A stretch of 64,000 bases of DNA from Bifidobacterium simiarum (GCF_002802905.1 NZ_PEBK01000003.1:17694-81693); one strand, 5' to 3'. Positions 35,783 to 49,403 are shown, counted from the first letter of the stretch. Program-made: numbers and translations. The notes: generated from the sequence alone by a model not told the origin.

Positions 35783-36802
35783 TCACGCGAAGTCCTCGGG
35801 GAGCGCGGAGGGGCGGGCGGTGCGCTTGACGACGTCCTCGAATCCGTTGTCGATCATCCACTGGTCGTTGAAGATCTTGCCGAGATAGCTGCGTCCCGAA
35901 TCGGGCAGCAGCACCACGACGACCGCGTCCTTGCCGAGCTGGTGCTTCTTGGCGTACCGCAGCGCGGAAACCACGGCCATGCCGGAGGAGCCGCCGACCA
36001 GCAGACCTTCCTCGGCGGCCAGACGACGGGTCATCTCGAACGCGTCGGCGTCGTTGACCTGCACGATCTCGTCGACCACGCTCGGATCGTAGGCCTTGGG
36101 GAAGAAGTCCTCACCCACGCCCTCGATCTTGTACTGGTGCACGTTGGCCGGATCATCGGCGGAGTAGATCGAGCCTTCCGGGTCGGAGCCGACCACGGTC
36201 ACGGCCCCGTCGGAGACCTCCTTGAGGTACTTGCCGGCGCCGGAGATCGTGCCGCCGGTGCCGATGCCGGCCACGTAGTGGGTCACCTGGTGATCGGTCT
36301 GCTCCCAGATCTCCGGTCCGGTCGTGTAGTAGTGGCTTAAGGGTCCGTTGGGGTTGTCGTACTGGTTGGGCTTGAACGCACCGGGGATCTCACGGGCGAG
36401 ACGATCGGACACGTCGTAGTAGGAGCGCGGGTCGCCGGGGCCGGCGTCGGTCGGGGTCACGATGACTTCGGCTCCGTAGGCGCGCAGTACGGCGCGCTTG
36501 TCTTCGGAGACCTTGTCGGGCACGGTGAAGATCGCTCGGTATCCGCGCTGCTGGGCCACGAGGGCGAGACCGACGCCGGTGTTGCCGCTGGTGGGTTCGA
36601 CGATGGTGCCGCCGGGGCGTAACTGGCCGGATTTCTCGGCGGCGTCGATGATACGGGCGGCGATGCGGTCCTTGGATGATCCGCCGGGGTTCATGTATTC
36701 CACCTTCACGGCGATGGTGGCGTCGATGCCTTCGGTCACGTGGTTGAGCTTGACGAGCGGGGTGTTGCCGACGAGCTCGGTGATGGAGTTGGCGATGGTC
36801 AT
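35783..36802 (-). CDS. Cystathionine beta-synthase-like PLP enzyme
   Basis: A 339-residue fold-type II PLP enzyme of the cysteine synthase/cystathionine beta-synthase group. The Schiff-base Lys is in NPGGSSKDRIAAR, the phosphate loop in GIGTGGTISGAG, and the Asn/Thr loop in PTSGNTGVGLA. EGVGEDFFPKAYDPSVVDE and the VPDKVSEDKRAVLRAYGAE region look more like cystathionine beta-synthase than CysK. There is no C-terminal CBS regulatory pair. The start at 36802 has CGGAGGAATG upstream. With the neighbouring gamma-enzyme it would move sulfur from homocysteine to cysteine. Confidence 0.87.
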   Translation of the reverse strand: MTIANSITELVGNTPLVKLNHVTEGIDATIAVKVEYMNPGGSSKDRIAARIIDAAEKSGQLRPGGTIVEPTSGNTGVGLALVAQQRGYRAIFTVPDKVSEDKRAVLRAYGAEVIVTPTDAGPGDPRSYYDVSDRLAREIPGAFKPNQYDNPNGPLSHYYTTGPEIWEQTDHQVTHYVAGIGTGGTISGAGKYLKEVSDGAVTVVGSDPEGSIYSADDPANVHQYKIEGVGEDFFPKAYDPSVVDEIVQVNDADAFEMTRRLAAEEGLLVGGSSGMAVVSALRYAKKHQLGKDAVVVVLLPDSGRSYLGKIFNDQWMIDNGFEDVVKRTARPSALPEDFA

Positions 36803-37325
36803 GGTCTCATTCCTCCGGTTTCGGATCTGTACGTACTGCCTTGCGTTCCTTGCAATCATTGCGATCGTTGTCCGCTCCCCCGCGGGCTCTGATCGGTTTG
36901 CAGTACTGAAATGAGACGATACCCGATGCTGGTTTCGGGTTGGATGACGGGAAGTGAATTCGAAAACCGTTCCTGATGGTGTTGGTCTTCGGTGATTCCG
37001 GAGGCGATCTGCGGTTTTCCCATATGGGGAGCCGCGGCATTCGCCGCTTGCGTCATTCCGATTGGATTTCGTTGCCGACTGGCTGAGAAATTCGTCCTAT
37101 TTCAAGTTATGCGTCACTGACCAGCGCCCGGCACCTATCGTGCCTCGGGGCGGCGGCTAGCGACAACAACATGAAAAGAACGTCATGGCTCAAACAATAC
37201 CACCCCCACCGACATCCGGCGTGTCGGCAGGGGTGGATTGCAGCGCATATCGGGCAGGATGGATCACAGCGCATATCGGCGAATATGCGACGCCGTCCAT
37301 TTCAGGGCTTCACCGCGTCGGACCT
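36803..37325. other. Gene-free stretch between cbs-like gene and sugar carrier
   Basis: About 520 bases. It holds a palindrome GCAAT-C-ATTGC (36852-36862) in the leader of the cbs-like gene, a small hairpin GGCAC-CTATC-GTGCC (37130-37144) downstream of the carrier, and a 13-bp direct repeat CAGCGCATATCGG at 37241 and 37267. Open frames here lack ribosome sites and look non-coding. Confidence 0.6.
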
Positions 37326-38960
37326 TCAGATGCCATCAGCACCATCACGGCCGGCAGCACCATCACGGCCGGCAACGCCTCCGACACCGTCAGCATCCCC
37401 ATCATCTCCGGCGAGCTTGGCCTCCAGCTCCTCGACGATCCGCGCATGCATTTTCTCGTCGATCTTCACGGTGAATACGAACACGAGCAGACTGGCGACG
37501 ATCAGAGCGAGCGGCGTGTAGAAGGCGAACATCTTGAAGGTGCGGATGTTCTCGGCGGTCATGTCGGCGGCGGTGGCGGTGCCGACCATGCCGGCGGCCA
37601 CGGCGATGAAACCGACGATGCCGTTGGAGAACGCGCCGGCGATCTTGTCGAGCATCGGGCGCACGGAGAGGGTCACGGCCTCGTTGCGCCGGCCGGTCTT
37701 GAGCTGGCCGTATTCGATGGAGTCGGTGAGGCTGAGGATCGCGGTCATCTGGATGAACGTGCCGGGGATGTAGAACAGCACGAGCGCCACGATGACCATC
37801 GTGAGGTTCTGCGCGCCGACGATGAACATCACGTAGCCGGCGATCATGAACGCCATGCCGGCGATGTACAGGTACCGTCGTGGGATGAACCGGTTGAGCA
37901 CCGGGTAGAGCGGCGCGGCGATGAGGCCGGTGATGATCGGGATCACGCCGGCGATGGAGAACGCGGCGGGCTGGCCGAGCACGAACTTGAACAGGTAGAG
38001 CAGCACGCCGGTGGTGGCGACGTTGGCGATGGCGTAGAGCAGGTAGCTCAGCGCCACCCACAGGAGCTGATCGTTGTGGGCGAGCGCGGCGAACGCCTGC
38101 AATGGGTTGCCGTTCTTCTCGGCCTTGGCGCGCAGGGCACTGTCGTTCTCCCGGGTGCCGAAGGCGACGGTGAGGGCGGTGATGATGCCGAGCAGGGCGA
38201 CGATCACGCCGAACGCGGTCCATCCGCTCTGGCTTTCGGCGTGCGAGCCGGTGAACAGGTAGCTGAAGTAGCTGACGATGGGGATGACGACGACGGTGAT
38301 GCCGTTGTATCCGATGGATCCGGTGAAGGAGCCGAGGGCGGTGTAGACGCTGCGCTCGTGCGAGTCCTCGGACAGGGCGGGGATCATGCCCCAGTAGGAG
38401 ATGTCACGCAGGGAGTAGAGCACATCGAGCGTGATGAACACGACGACGAACAGGATGATGAACCACGTTTCGCTGACGTTGACGAGACCGAACAGTCCGG
38501 TGTAGACCAGCGCGAGCAGTACGGCGGACGTACAGCCGCCGATGACCTGCCATGGGCGGAAGCGGCCGAACCGGGTGGTGGTGTTGTCGATGAGATTGCC
38601 CAGCAGCGGGTCGATGAAGATCTCCGCGATGCGGATGATGACGATCAGGCCGGTGATGATGCCGATGAGCCGGGTGGCGAGCGCCTTATCGACGCCGGCG
38701 AACATGGCGCTGGTGACGTAGACGACGAAGTAGGTGCTCAGCGCGTTGTAGAACGTGGCCTGACCGAGGTTGCCAAGCGCATAGCAGATCCGGCGGCCGA
38801 CGCCGGTTTTTCCGCCGGACGATGATGACGGCTGCCCGGCAACCGGCTGTTCGGCGACTGACCGCTCGATATTTGACTGCCCAGTATTTGACTGCCCAAT
38901 GTTTGACTGCCCAATGTTTGACTGATCAGTGGGTTCGTGTTCCGTGGATGACTGTTCCAT
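37326..38960 (-). CDS. GPH-family sugar:cation symporter, probable lactose carrier
   Basis: A 544-residue glycoside-pentoside-hexuronide symporter with twelve membrane helices. Family signatures are RIAEIFIDPLLGNLIDNTTTRFGRFRPW in the N-terminal half (the cation-site Asp residues) and SIEYGQLKTGRRNEAVTLSV in the second half. There is no IIA-like C-terminal domain; instead the tail is Gly/Asp-rich. The N-terminus carries four QSNIG-type pentapeptide repeats. AAGGAG precedes the ATG. It is divergent from the GH2 beta-galactosidase, with which it shares operator sites, so lactose or another galactoside is the probable substrate. Confidence 0.88.
   Translation of the reverse strand: MEQSSTEHEPTDQSNIGQSNIGQSNTGQSNIERSVAEQPVAGQPSSSSGGKTGVGRRICYALGNLGQATFYNALSTYFVVYVTSAMFAGVDKALATRLIGIITGLIVIIRIAEIFIDPLLGNLIDNTTTRFGRFRPWQVIGGCTSAVLLALVYTGLFGLVNVSETWFIILFVVVFITLDVLYSLRDISYWGMIPALSEDSHERSVYTALGSFTGSIGYNGITVVVIPIVSYFSYLFTGSHAESQSGWTAFGVIVALLGIITALTVAFGTRENDSALRAKAEKNGNPLQAFAALAHNDQLLWVALSYLLYAIANVATTGVLLYLFKFVLGQPAAFSIAGVIPIITGLIAAPLYPVLNRFIPRRYLYIAGMAFMIAGYVMFIVGAQNLTMVIVALVLFYIPGTFIQMTAILSLTDSIEYGQLKTGRRNEAVTLSVRPMLDKIAGAFSNGIVGFIAVAAGMVGTATAADMTAENIRTFKMFAFYTPLALIVASLLVFVFTVKIDEKMHARIVEELEAKLAGDDGDADGVGGVAGRDGAAGRDGADGI
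38869..38928. repeat. Four 15-bp tandem repeats in carrier N-terminus
   Basis: Units at 38869, 38884, 38899 and 38914 each read close to ATGTTTGACTGCCCA and encode QSNIG-like pentapeptides ahead of the first membrane helix. They are in frame, so copy-number change would not break the gene. Confidence 0.9.
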
Positions 38961-39095
38961 GACCGTGCTTCTCCTTAGAAGACGTAATCGGAAAATCGGA
39001 GGGAGATCATTCGTTGATCCGGGATCGACATGGCTGGTGATCGGTGATTCATAACCGATGATTCGTGATCAGCGAGCTGTGATCCGACATCGGTT

Positions 39096-39124
39096 AGTGT
39101 ATTTCATTACCGATTTAAAGTAAA
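39096..39124 (-). promoter_or_regulatory. Candidate promoter of sugar carrier
   Basis: On the minus strand -35 TTTACT (39119-39124, part of operator 1) and -10 TACACT (39096-39101) are 17 bases apart. Repressor on the operator would cover the -35. Confidence 0.45.
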
Positions 39125-39134
39125 ATTATTTACT
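39119..39134. promoter_or_regulatory. LacI-type operator 1
   Basis: AGTAAA-ATTA-TTTACT, a perfect 6-bp inverted repeat with a 4-base centre, upstream of the carrier. The same arms recur at 39345-39360 and upstream of the LacI gene at 44736-44750. Confidence 0.7.
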
Positions 39135-39344
39135 AAATTATCGATCACACGGCGTGTCGGACGACTCCCCACTTTCCCCGAGTGCCGAAATCTCCAGCAA
39201 TTGCCACAACCCTAACCCCGATAAGCCTTCTCGGAGCCCCGAAAGCCCGTTATCCGTCACCGATTCACCGACCGTCCCACACCAGATCGACCATCACCAC
39301 CACACCGGAAGTTGCATAACTCACGCACAGGTATTACCTTTTTC

Positions 39345-39360
39345 AGTAAAGAGTTTTACT
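39345..39360. promoter_or_regulatory. LacI-type operator 2
   Basis: AGTAAA-GAGT-TTTACT lies 73 bases before the lacZ ATG, with identical arms to operator 1. Confidence 0.7.
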
Positions 39361-39391
39361 TCATGCTCTGATCCCATCGACAACGACGTAA

Positions 39392-42631
<3,240 letters not shown>

Positions 42632-42652
42632 TCGGCAAGATCCACATGAGTA

Positions 42653-42692
42653 CGGGAAGTTGGCTGAGACAACCGCCTCAGTCGACTTCCCG
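42653..42692. terminator. Hairpin between convergent lacZ and 42711 gene
   Basis: CGGGAAGT (42653-42660) pairs with ACTTCCCG (42685-42692), with an inner CTGAG/CTCAG stem. T-rich sequence follows on the plus strand (GTTTCTTAATC). Confidence 0.65.
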
Positions 42693-42710
42693 ATAGATTC
42701 AGTTTCTTAA

Positions 42711-43298
42711 TCATTTCTTGAATTGCTCAAGATCACTGACCGATATATCGGAAGGAAGGTCGTCCCCCGAATCCATATCGACCCGATGATAATCGGCACT
42801 GCCCGTGGAATGGGATTCATCATTCTGGCGCCATTGGCCCTGACGTAACTGGTATGCGCCAGCCGTGGCTCCGGTAATGTAGTATTGTTTGGCTTTGTCG
42901 CCGCTCAGACCTGATTCGGTAAGAAACAGCACATAGTGATCGCCGATATGCAACGGTAGGGAGCCCTCACTCGAACCGGTCTGCCGCACTGCAATGCGTT
43001 CCGCGGAAGACGGCGTTCCCTTATGGACTTTCGTCACCGACACCTCCGCGATAGTGAATGGAGTTGTTTCGTCAATATCGAATGTGGAGTGCTGACTCAA
43101 CACGGTTCCTTGAATGACCAGATCACTATCATCGAACATCTCCGAGAGGGAGGAATATACGTGCGCTCTGGTAAAGGATTGATGCACGTTCGAAGCAACG
43201 GGAAGATGCCGCACCGCATAGAGCACACCCATCAGCATGGCAAATGCGGCAATCAACGTCACTATGATTTTCGCTGTCCTAGTATCCTGTTCACTCAT
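42711..43298 (-). CDS. Membrane-anchored exported protein of unknown function
   Basis: A 195-residue protein with one N-terminal membrane helix (IIVTLIAAFAMLMGVLYAV) and an extracellular domain. That domain reads like a small beta-fold: LSEMFDDSDLVIQGTVLSQ, FTIAEVSVTKVHKGT, then GDHYVLFLTE. The pattern 'potential for export, then V-x-x-V-x-K-G' occurs in small actinobacterial secreted proteins of unknown role. I do not recognise a named family. ATG 43298 follows AGGGGTGG; a GTG nine bases upstream is less likely. It sits between lacZ and the LacI gene without an obvious functional link. Confidence 0.75.
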   Translation of the reverse strand: MSEQDTRTAKIIVTLIAAFAMLMGVLYAVRHLPVASNVHQSFTRAHVYSSLSEMFDDSDLVIQGTVLSQHSTFDIDETTPFTIAEVSVTKVHKGTPSSAERIAVRQTGSSEGSLPLHIGDHYVLFLTESGLSGDKAKQYYITGATAGAYQLRQGQWRQNDESHSTGSADYHRVDMDSGDDLPSDISVSDLEQFKK

Positions 43299-43682
43299 CG
43301 CATCCACCCCTAATACAGTCTGTTAATCCCAGTGATCTCGTCAGCAGTCAAGGAACGAACCCCCACACATGTCCAAGTCCATACGGCCGAGACACCTTCA
43401 TCCTAACCGCAATTACTAAAACTTACTAAAACCCATATGGGTACCAAGAACAACACGCCCCCGCTGGCGGGGGCTGGCTGCGGACAGCAGACTGGGGGTG
43501 GTCAAACCATGCATCAGGACTCGACCACCCTCAGTCAGGCTCACGCCTGCAAGCTCCCGACGTGTTATGCGACGTGCGCCCGGCGTTGGGCGCACTGCCA
43601 CGGACGGCCCACCGGACCGTACGTCCAGCGGGAGCACCTCTAAACGCTCAAACCACCAATACGCGACGACTCTCGTGACGTA
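43299..43682. other. Gene-free stretch filled with REP-like palindromes
   Basis: About 380 bases between the unknown membrane protein and the LacI gene. The left part (43299-43430) has no recognisable feature; the right part is a palindrome cluster described separately. Confidence 0.7.
43464..43605. repeat. REP-like palindrome cluster with inverted pair
   Basis: A minus-oriented unit (CCCCCGCTGGCGGGGG hairpin, ending GGGTGGTC) faces a plus-oriented unit (GACCACCCTCAGTCAGGC with a CAGGC-TCAC-GCCTG hairpin). A further hairpin GTGCGCCC/GGGCGCAC follows. The arrangement resembles paired REP/BIME elements. A related unit lies at 63928-63976. Confidence 0.7.
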
Positions 43683-44750
<1,068 letters not shown>

Positions 44751-44811
44751 TCAATCAGTGTAACGCGTATTACCGATTACGAGATCGACCATCGGCAGGT
44801 CATCGTTTGTT

Positions 44812-44843
44812 ACCTCATCCGACCGACTTTCGCCGGCCACCTT
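44812..44843. repeat. Degenerate REP-like unit
   Basis: CCTCATCCGACCG and GCCGGCCACCTTC match the 49-bp units at 55025 and 57357 except in the five-base hairpin loop; the second hairpin is missing. Confidence 0.7.
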
Positions 44844-45047
44844 CAGACAAGAATGGACGGACTGCGGCCGCACTATACCGCTCGCATGGAATGTGAGGAA
44901 GATTACAGGGCAATAATCGGCACTCATCGAACGTCAATCCTTTGACGGCAAGTAAGCTATGTAGCAGCTTTGACGGGGACTTCCCGCAGAGACTGACGAA
45001 CAGGCATTCCACCGCGAGGGTGGATTATGCCGTATGGAGGCAGCGTA

Positions 45048-46448
45048 ATGAGCGCCAAGCACAGCAGCGGCACCCGTCCGCGTCACATTCTTCTCGGTGT
45101 CACCGGCTCCATCGCCGCGTTCAAGGCGTGCCAGCTGGCATCGAACCTCACCAAGCACGGCCGTGAGGTCCGTGTGATGATGACGGCCTCGGCCACGAAG
45201 TTCGTAGGCCCCGTCACCTTCGATTCCCTCACGCACACCGCCACGAGGACGGCCATGTTCCCGGCCGCCGAATACGCCACGTACACCGACGAGTTCGGCG
45301 AGGCGCGCGTGGGCGTCAGCCACATCGAGGACGCCAAGTGGGCCGATATCGTGGTCATCGCGCCGGCCACGGCCAACGTGATCGCGAAGTTCGCGTCCGG
45401 CATCGCCGACGACTATCTGACGAGCACGACGCTGGCCGCCACCTGCCCGAAGCTGGTATGCCCGGCGATGAACGTGCACATGTACGAGAATCCGGCGACG
45501 CAGCGCAACATCGCCGAATGCCGCGAGCTCGGCTTCCGTTTCGTCGACCCCACGTCTGGCCTGCTGGCCTGTCAGGACGTCGGCAAGGGTCGTCTCGCCG
45601 AGCCGGAGGACATCGAGCAGGCCATCGACGCACTGCTTGACGAAACGCTCGGTGCCGTCGAAGGCCCCGACGCCAACGACAACGCGGCCACCACCGACGC
45701 AGACACCGTCGACAACGCCACCGAGTCCCTGCCGCTCGCCGGCCTGAACGTGCTGATCACCGCCGGCCCCACGCAGGAGCCGCTCGACCCGATCCGCTAT
45801 CTGACCAACCATTCCACCGGCAAGATGGGCTACGCGCTGGCCGAGGCCGCGCGTGACATGGGCGCCGACGTGACGCTGGTCTCCGGCCCAGTCGCCCTTG
45901 ACGCCCCGGCGAACGTGCGCATCGACCGCGTGACCACCGCTCAGGACATGTTCGAGGCCGTCTCCTCACACTTCCCGCAGGCCGACCTGACCATCATGGC
46001 CGCCGCGGTGGGCGATTTCCGCCCGGCGAGCGCCGCCTCGGAGAAGATCAAGAAGCACGGCCGCACCACGCTTGAACTGGAGCTCGTCTCCAATCCCGAC
46101 ATCCTCGCCTGGGCGGGCGAGCACAAGCGCACCGACGGCTCGCAGGCGATCTGTGGATTCGCGATGGAGACGCAGCACCTCATCGAGAACGCCGCGAAGA
46201 AGCTGCTGGAGAAGCACTGCGACATGCTGGTGGCCAACAATCTGCGCGAGCCGGGCGCCGGATTCGCTACCGACACCAACGTGGTGACGATCCTCACCCC
46301 CACCGACGAGCAGACCGCCGACATCGAACAGCTGGACCGCATGCCCAAGCGCGATCTCGCCAAGGTGATCCTCAACCGGCTCAATGCCCTGCGCGTCGGC
46401 AGCCACGCCGACAGTCACGCCGACAGCAAGGTGCCGGCCGAGGCCTGA
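45048..46448 (+). CDS. coaBC: Bifunctional phosphopantothenoylcysteine decarboxylase/synthetase
   Basis: CoaBC adds cysteine to 4'-phosphopantothenate and decarboxylates the product. The 466-residue protein has an N-terminal flavin-dependent CoaC domain: GVTGSIAAFKACQL, the catalytic His in VSHIEDAKWAD, PAMNVHMYENP, and the Cys loop GLLACQDVGKGRL. The C-terminal CoaB domain has LITAGPTQEPLDPIRYLTNHSTGKMG. A Asp/Ala-rich linker of about 35 residues joins them. ATG 45048 has GGAGG upstream; an in-frame ATG 21 bases earlier lacks one. It is the first of six plus-strand coenzyme A/pantothenate genes. Confidence 0.96.
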   Translation: MSAKHSSGTRPRHILLGVTGSIAAFKACQLASNLTKHGREVRVMMTASATKFVGPVTFDSLTHTATRTAMFPAAEYATYTDEFGEARVGVSHIEDAKWADIVVIAPATANVIAKFASGIADDYLTSTTLAATCPKLVCPAMNVHMYENPATQRNIAECRELGFRFVDPTSGLLACQDVGKGRLAEPEDIEQAIDALLDETLGAVEGPDANDNAATTDADTVDNATESLPLAGLNVLITAGPTQEPLDPIRYLTNHSTGKMGYALAEAARDMGADVTLVSGPVALDAPANVRIDRVTTAQDMFEAVSSHFPQADLTIMAAAVGDFRPASAASEKIKKHGRTTLELELVSNPDILAWAGEHKRTDGSQAICGFAMETQHLIENAAKKLLEKHCDMLVANNLREPGAGFATDTNVVTILTPTDEQTADIEQLDRMPKRDLAKVILNRLNALRVGSHADSHADSKVPAEA

Positions 46449-46543
46449 TTCCCTCCGGCGGTAACCGTCATTACCGACAGCGGTAAATCAACGGCGGTAA
46501 ATGCCGTAATGAAAAGCAGTAATAGCAGTAATAAGGAGCACTC

Positions 46544-47347
46544 ATGCTGATCGCCGTGGACATCGGCAACACCAACATCGTCATCGGATTCATCGACGGC
46601 GACGACATCGTGGGCACCTACCGCCTGACCACCAGCACCCGCCGTACCAGCGACGAATACGCGATGATGCTCGCCACCTTCATGGGCATGTCGCATATCG
46701 AGCCGAAGGACGTGGATGACGTGATCATCTCCTCGGTGGTGCCGAAGGTGATGTACGCCTTCCGCTCGAGCATCAAGAAATTCCTCGACCTCGAACCGAT
46801 CATCGTGGGCCCGGGCGTCAAATGCGGCATCAACGTGCGCGTGGACGATCCGAAGACCGTGGGCGCCGATCGCATCGCCGACTGCGCGGGCGCCTACTAC
46901 CTGTACGGCGGACCGGTGCTGGTGATCGACTTCGGCACCGCCACCACCTACGACTACGTGGACGATACCGGCACGTTCTGCGCCGGCGTGATCAGCACCG
47001 GACTCGAATCCGGGGCCAGCTCCCTGTGGAGCCACACCGCCCAGCTGCCCGAAGTGGAGATCACCAAGCCCGACACGATCCTCGCCACCGGCACCAAGAC
47101 CGCCATGCAGGCCGGCCTCTACTACCAGTACCTCGGCGGCGTGGAGTACACGATCAACCGGTTCCGCAAGGAGATCGGCCACGATTTCAAGGTGGTGGCC
47201 ACCGGCGGACTCGGCAACGTGTTCTACGGCGACACCGACTCCATCGACGTGTACGACCGTCAGCTGATCTTCAAGGGTCTGGCGATCATCTACGCCAAGA
47301 TCCAGGCGCAGAAAACCGCCCAGAAATCCAAGGGGCGCAGGCGCTGA
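46544..47347 (+). CDS. coaX: Type III pantothenate kinase
   Basis: CoaX phosphorylates pantothenate, the first step of CoA synthesis. The 267-residue ASKHA-fold protein opens with MLIAVDIGNTNIVIGF (phosphate-binding loop with D6, G8, N9). The catalytic Asp region is GADRIADCAGA, and a second phosphate loop is VIDFGTATTYD. AAGGAGC precedes the ATG. Its TGA overlaps the ATG of the next gene (TGATG), implying translational coupling. Confidence 0.95.
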   Translation: MLIAVDIGNTNIVIGFIDGDDIVGTYRLTTSTRRTSDEYAMMLATFMGMSHIEPKDVDDVIISSVVPKVMYAFRSSIKKFLDLEPIIVGPGVKCGINVRVDDPKTVGADRIADCAGAYYLYGGPVLVIDFGTATTYDYVDDTGTFCAGVISTGLESGASSLWSHTAQLPEVEITKPDTILATGTKTAMQAGLYYQYLGGVEYTINRFRKEIGHDFKVVATGGLGNVFYGDTDSIDVYDRQLIFKGLAIIYAKIQAQKTAQKSKGRRR

Positions 47348-48393
47348 TGCGTATCGGATTCATCGGAGCCGGCAGGGTCGGCTGCGCGCTGGGCACCCAT
47401 CTGAGGCGATCCGCGCTGGTGGAGATCAGCGGCTATCTCAGCCGTTCCTCCGCCTCCGCCCGGTCGGCCGCCGATGCGCTGGGAGTCAAGGCCTTCCATA
47501 CGCTTGACGAGGCGGTACGGTCCAGCGACATGCTGCTGATCACCACGCCGGACGACATGATCGCCTCGGTATGGCATGAGCTCAGGGAGATCCCCGGCCT
47601 TCCCGAAGAGGGGCATGTGGCCGGCAGTCCGGCGGTCAGCGGCATGTCGATCGGCCACTGCAGCGGATGTCTGTCGTCGGCCGTGTTCGACGACGCCGAA
47701 CGGATCGGGGTCTCCGCGTTCTCCATGCACCCGATGCAGGCGGTGAGTCAGCGGTTCGCCGCGGACGATGCCGGCCAATCGGTCGATCAACTGTCCGGCG
47801 CGTTCTTCGCCCTCGAAGGCGACCGTCGCGTCACCGAGATGATGACGCAGCTGCTCGCCCGACTGGGCAATCCCAACCGCATCATCCGCCCCGAGGACAA
47901 GACCCGATACCATGCGGCCGCGGTGATGGCCTCGAATCTGCCGATCGCCCTGTGGCAGCAGGCCGTGGAGACGCTGCGCGGCTGCGGATTCACCGAATCG
48001 CAGGCCCGCGAAGCGCTGTCCGGGATGATCGAGCACAATGCGCGATCGTTCTGCGAGCGCGGGGCGAAGGCCGCGCTCACCGGGCCGGTCGAGCGGGCCG
48101 ACGTGGGCACGGTACGGGCGCATCTCGAGGCGCTCGGCGCGGGCGATACTGGGCCCGATACCGGACCGAACGGATCCGATACCGACGGTGATACAGGCCT
48201 CGCAGGCGCGGTCACGGCCGCGACGGTGTACCGGGCGCTGTCCGAGGCACTGCTGCCGGTGGCCGAGGCGAAGAACCCGAACCGGGACTACGGCGAACTG
48301 ATCGATCTGCTCACCGCAGCTGATCGATCACCACAGCGAACCGATCACCACAGTAACCGATCAGCGGGCGGATCGGATCACCCGAACGGTTGA
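47347..48393 (+). CDS. Rossmann/DUF2520 dehydrogenase, probable ketopantoate reductase
   Basis: A 348-residue protein with an N-terminal NAD(P)-binding Rossmann fold (MRIGFIGAGRVGCALGTHL) followed by LITTPDDMIASVW. The helical DUF2520-type domain includes SMHPMQAVS, then KTRYHAAAVMASNLPIALWQQA. A low-complexity Gly/Asp/Thr insert near residue 265 and a polar tail are species-specific. The location, coupled to coaX and followed by panB-panC-panD with no panE or ilvC nearby, points to the missing ketopantoate reductase. The PanG reductase described in Francisella is, to my knowledge, of this type. The function is an inference from context. Confidence 0.75.
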   Translation: MRIGFIGAGRVGCALGTHLRRSALVEISGYLSRSSASARSAADALGVKAFHTLDEAVRSSDMLLITTPDDMIASVWHELREIPGLPEEGHVAGSPAVSGMSIGHCSGCLSSAVFDDAERIGVSAFSMHPMQAVSQRFAADDAGQSVDQLSGAFFALEGDRRVTEMMTQLLARLGNPNRIIRPEDKTRYHAAAVMASNLPIALWQQAVETLRGCGFTESQAREALSGMIEHNARSFCERGAKAALTGPVERADVGTVRAHLEALGAGDTGPDTGPNGSDTDGDTGLAGAVTAATVYRALSEALLPVAEAKNPNRDYGELIDLLTAADRSPQRTDHHSNRSAGGSDHPNG

Positions 48394-48575
48394 TTACCTG
48401 ACCAACTAACCGGTCAGATTACCGGACGGATTACCGGTCAGATCGGCTGATCACCCGGCCAGCCAGCCGGCAACGACTTTCCCACAACCCACACCACTTC
48501 AGCGAATAACTCAACGAATAACTCAACAAGGCACGGATCGGCGACGACCGTGACCACAGAAAGGAACCACACACC

Positions 48576-49403
48576 ATGAAGCACACCGCGATCACCTTCC
48601 AGTCGGCCAAGGAGAAGGGCGAGAAGCTCACCATGCTCACCGCCTACGACTACACCACCGCCCGGCTCGTCGACGAATCCGGCATCGACGGCATCCTCGT
48701 CGGCGATTCGCTCGGCATGGTGATGATGGGCTACGATTCCACGCTGCCCGTCACCATGGAGGACATGATCCACCACGCCAAGTGCGTCACCCGCGGCGCG
48801 AAGAACGCGCTCGTCGTGGTCGACCTGCCGTTCATGGCCTACACCAACGTCGAGCAGGCCGTGCACAACGCGGGCCGGCTGGTCAAGGAGGGCGGCGCCC
48901 AGGCCGTGAAGCTCGAGGGCGGCGTGGCGTTCCACGATCAGATCAAGGCCATCGTCACCGCGTCCATCCCGGTGATGGCCCACCTCGGTCTCACCCCGCA
49001 GTCGGTGAACAAGTTCGGCGGATTCAAGGTGCAGGGCAAGAACGTGAAGACCGCCCAGCAGATCCTCGACGACGCACGGGCTATCGAGGACGCCGGCGCG
49101 TTCGCCGTGGTGCTCGAAGGCGTGCCCACCCTGCTCGCCAAGCGGATCACCGAGGAGCTGACCATCCCGACGATCGGCATCGGCGCGGGCGACGTGACCG
49201 ACGGTCAGATCCTCGTGTATCAGGACCTGCTCAACATGTATGGGGAAATGAAGCCGAAGTTCGTGCGCCACTATGCCGAGATCGGCACGCAGATGCGCGA
49301 GGCGTTCGGCCACTACATCGAGGACGTGAAGTCCGGAGCCTTCCCCGACAACACCAAGGAAGGCTTCGCGATGGACGAGTCGATCATCGACGAACTGCAG
49401 TAG
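48576..49403 (+). CDS. panB: 3-methyl-2-oxobutanoate hydroxymethyltransferase
   Basis: PanB transfers a hydroxymethyl group to 2-oxoisovalerate to give ketopantoate. The 275-residue TIM-barrel protein shows KLTMLTAYDYTTARL, ILVGDSLGMVMMGYD (substrate/metal Asp), VKLEGG, IPVMAHLGLTPQSVN, and VLEGVP with a catalytic Glu. It ends with the usual conserved PTIGIGAG. AAAGGAAC precedes the ATG. About 180 bases upstream are rich in ACCGGTCAG-type repeats but hold no gene. Confidence 0.96.
   Translation: MKHTAITFQSAKEKGEKLTMLTAYDYTTARLVDESGIDGILVGDSLGMVMMGYDSTLPVTMEDMIHHAKCVTRGAKNALVVVDLPFMAYTNVEQAVHNAGRLVKEGGAQAVKLEGGVAFHDQIKAIVTASIPVMAHLGLTPQSVNKFGGFKVQGKNVKTAQQILDDARAIEDAGAFAVVLEGVPTLLAKRITEELTIPTIGIGAGDVTDGQILVYQDLLNMYGEMKPKFVRHYAEIGTQMREAFGHYIEDVKSGAFPDNTKEGFAMDESIIDELQ

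Noticed and set aside
36856..37056. Leader peptide upstream of the cbs-like gene
   Set aside because: The 66-codon frame has no ribosome site, no run of regulatory codons and no clear attenuator hairpins.
36803..37160. SAM or T-box riboswitch before the cbs-like gene
   Set aside because: I could not find the conserved core sequences of either class; only a short GCAAT-C-ATTGC palindrome is evident.
43437..43643. Small plus-strand coding frames of 68-103 codons
   Set aside because: They run through REP-like hairpins, lack ribosome sites and have no conserved features.
48394..48575. Terminator or riboswitch between the DUF2520 gene and panB
   Set aside because: ACCGGTCAG-type repeats and a 12-bp tandem repeat are present, but no single stable hairpin with a U-tract or known aptamer core was found.
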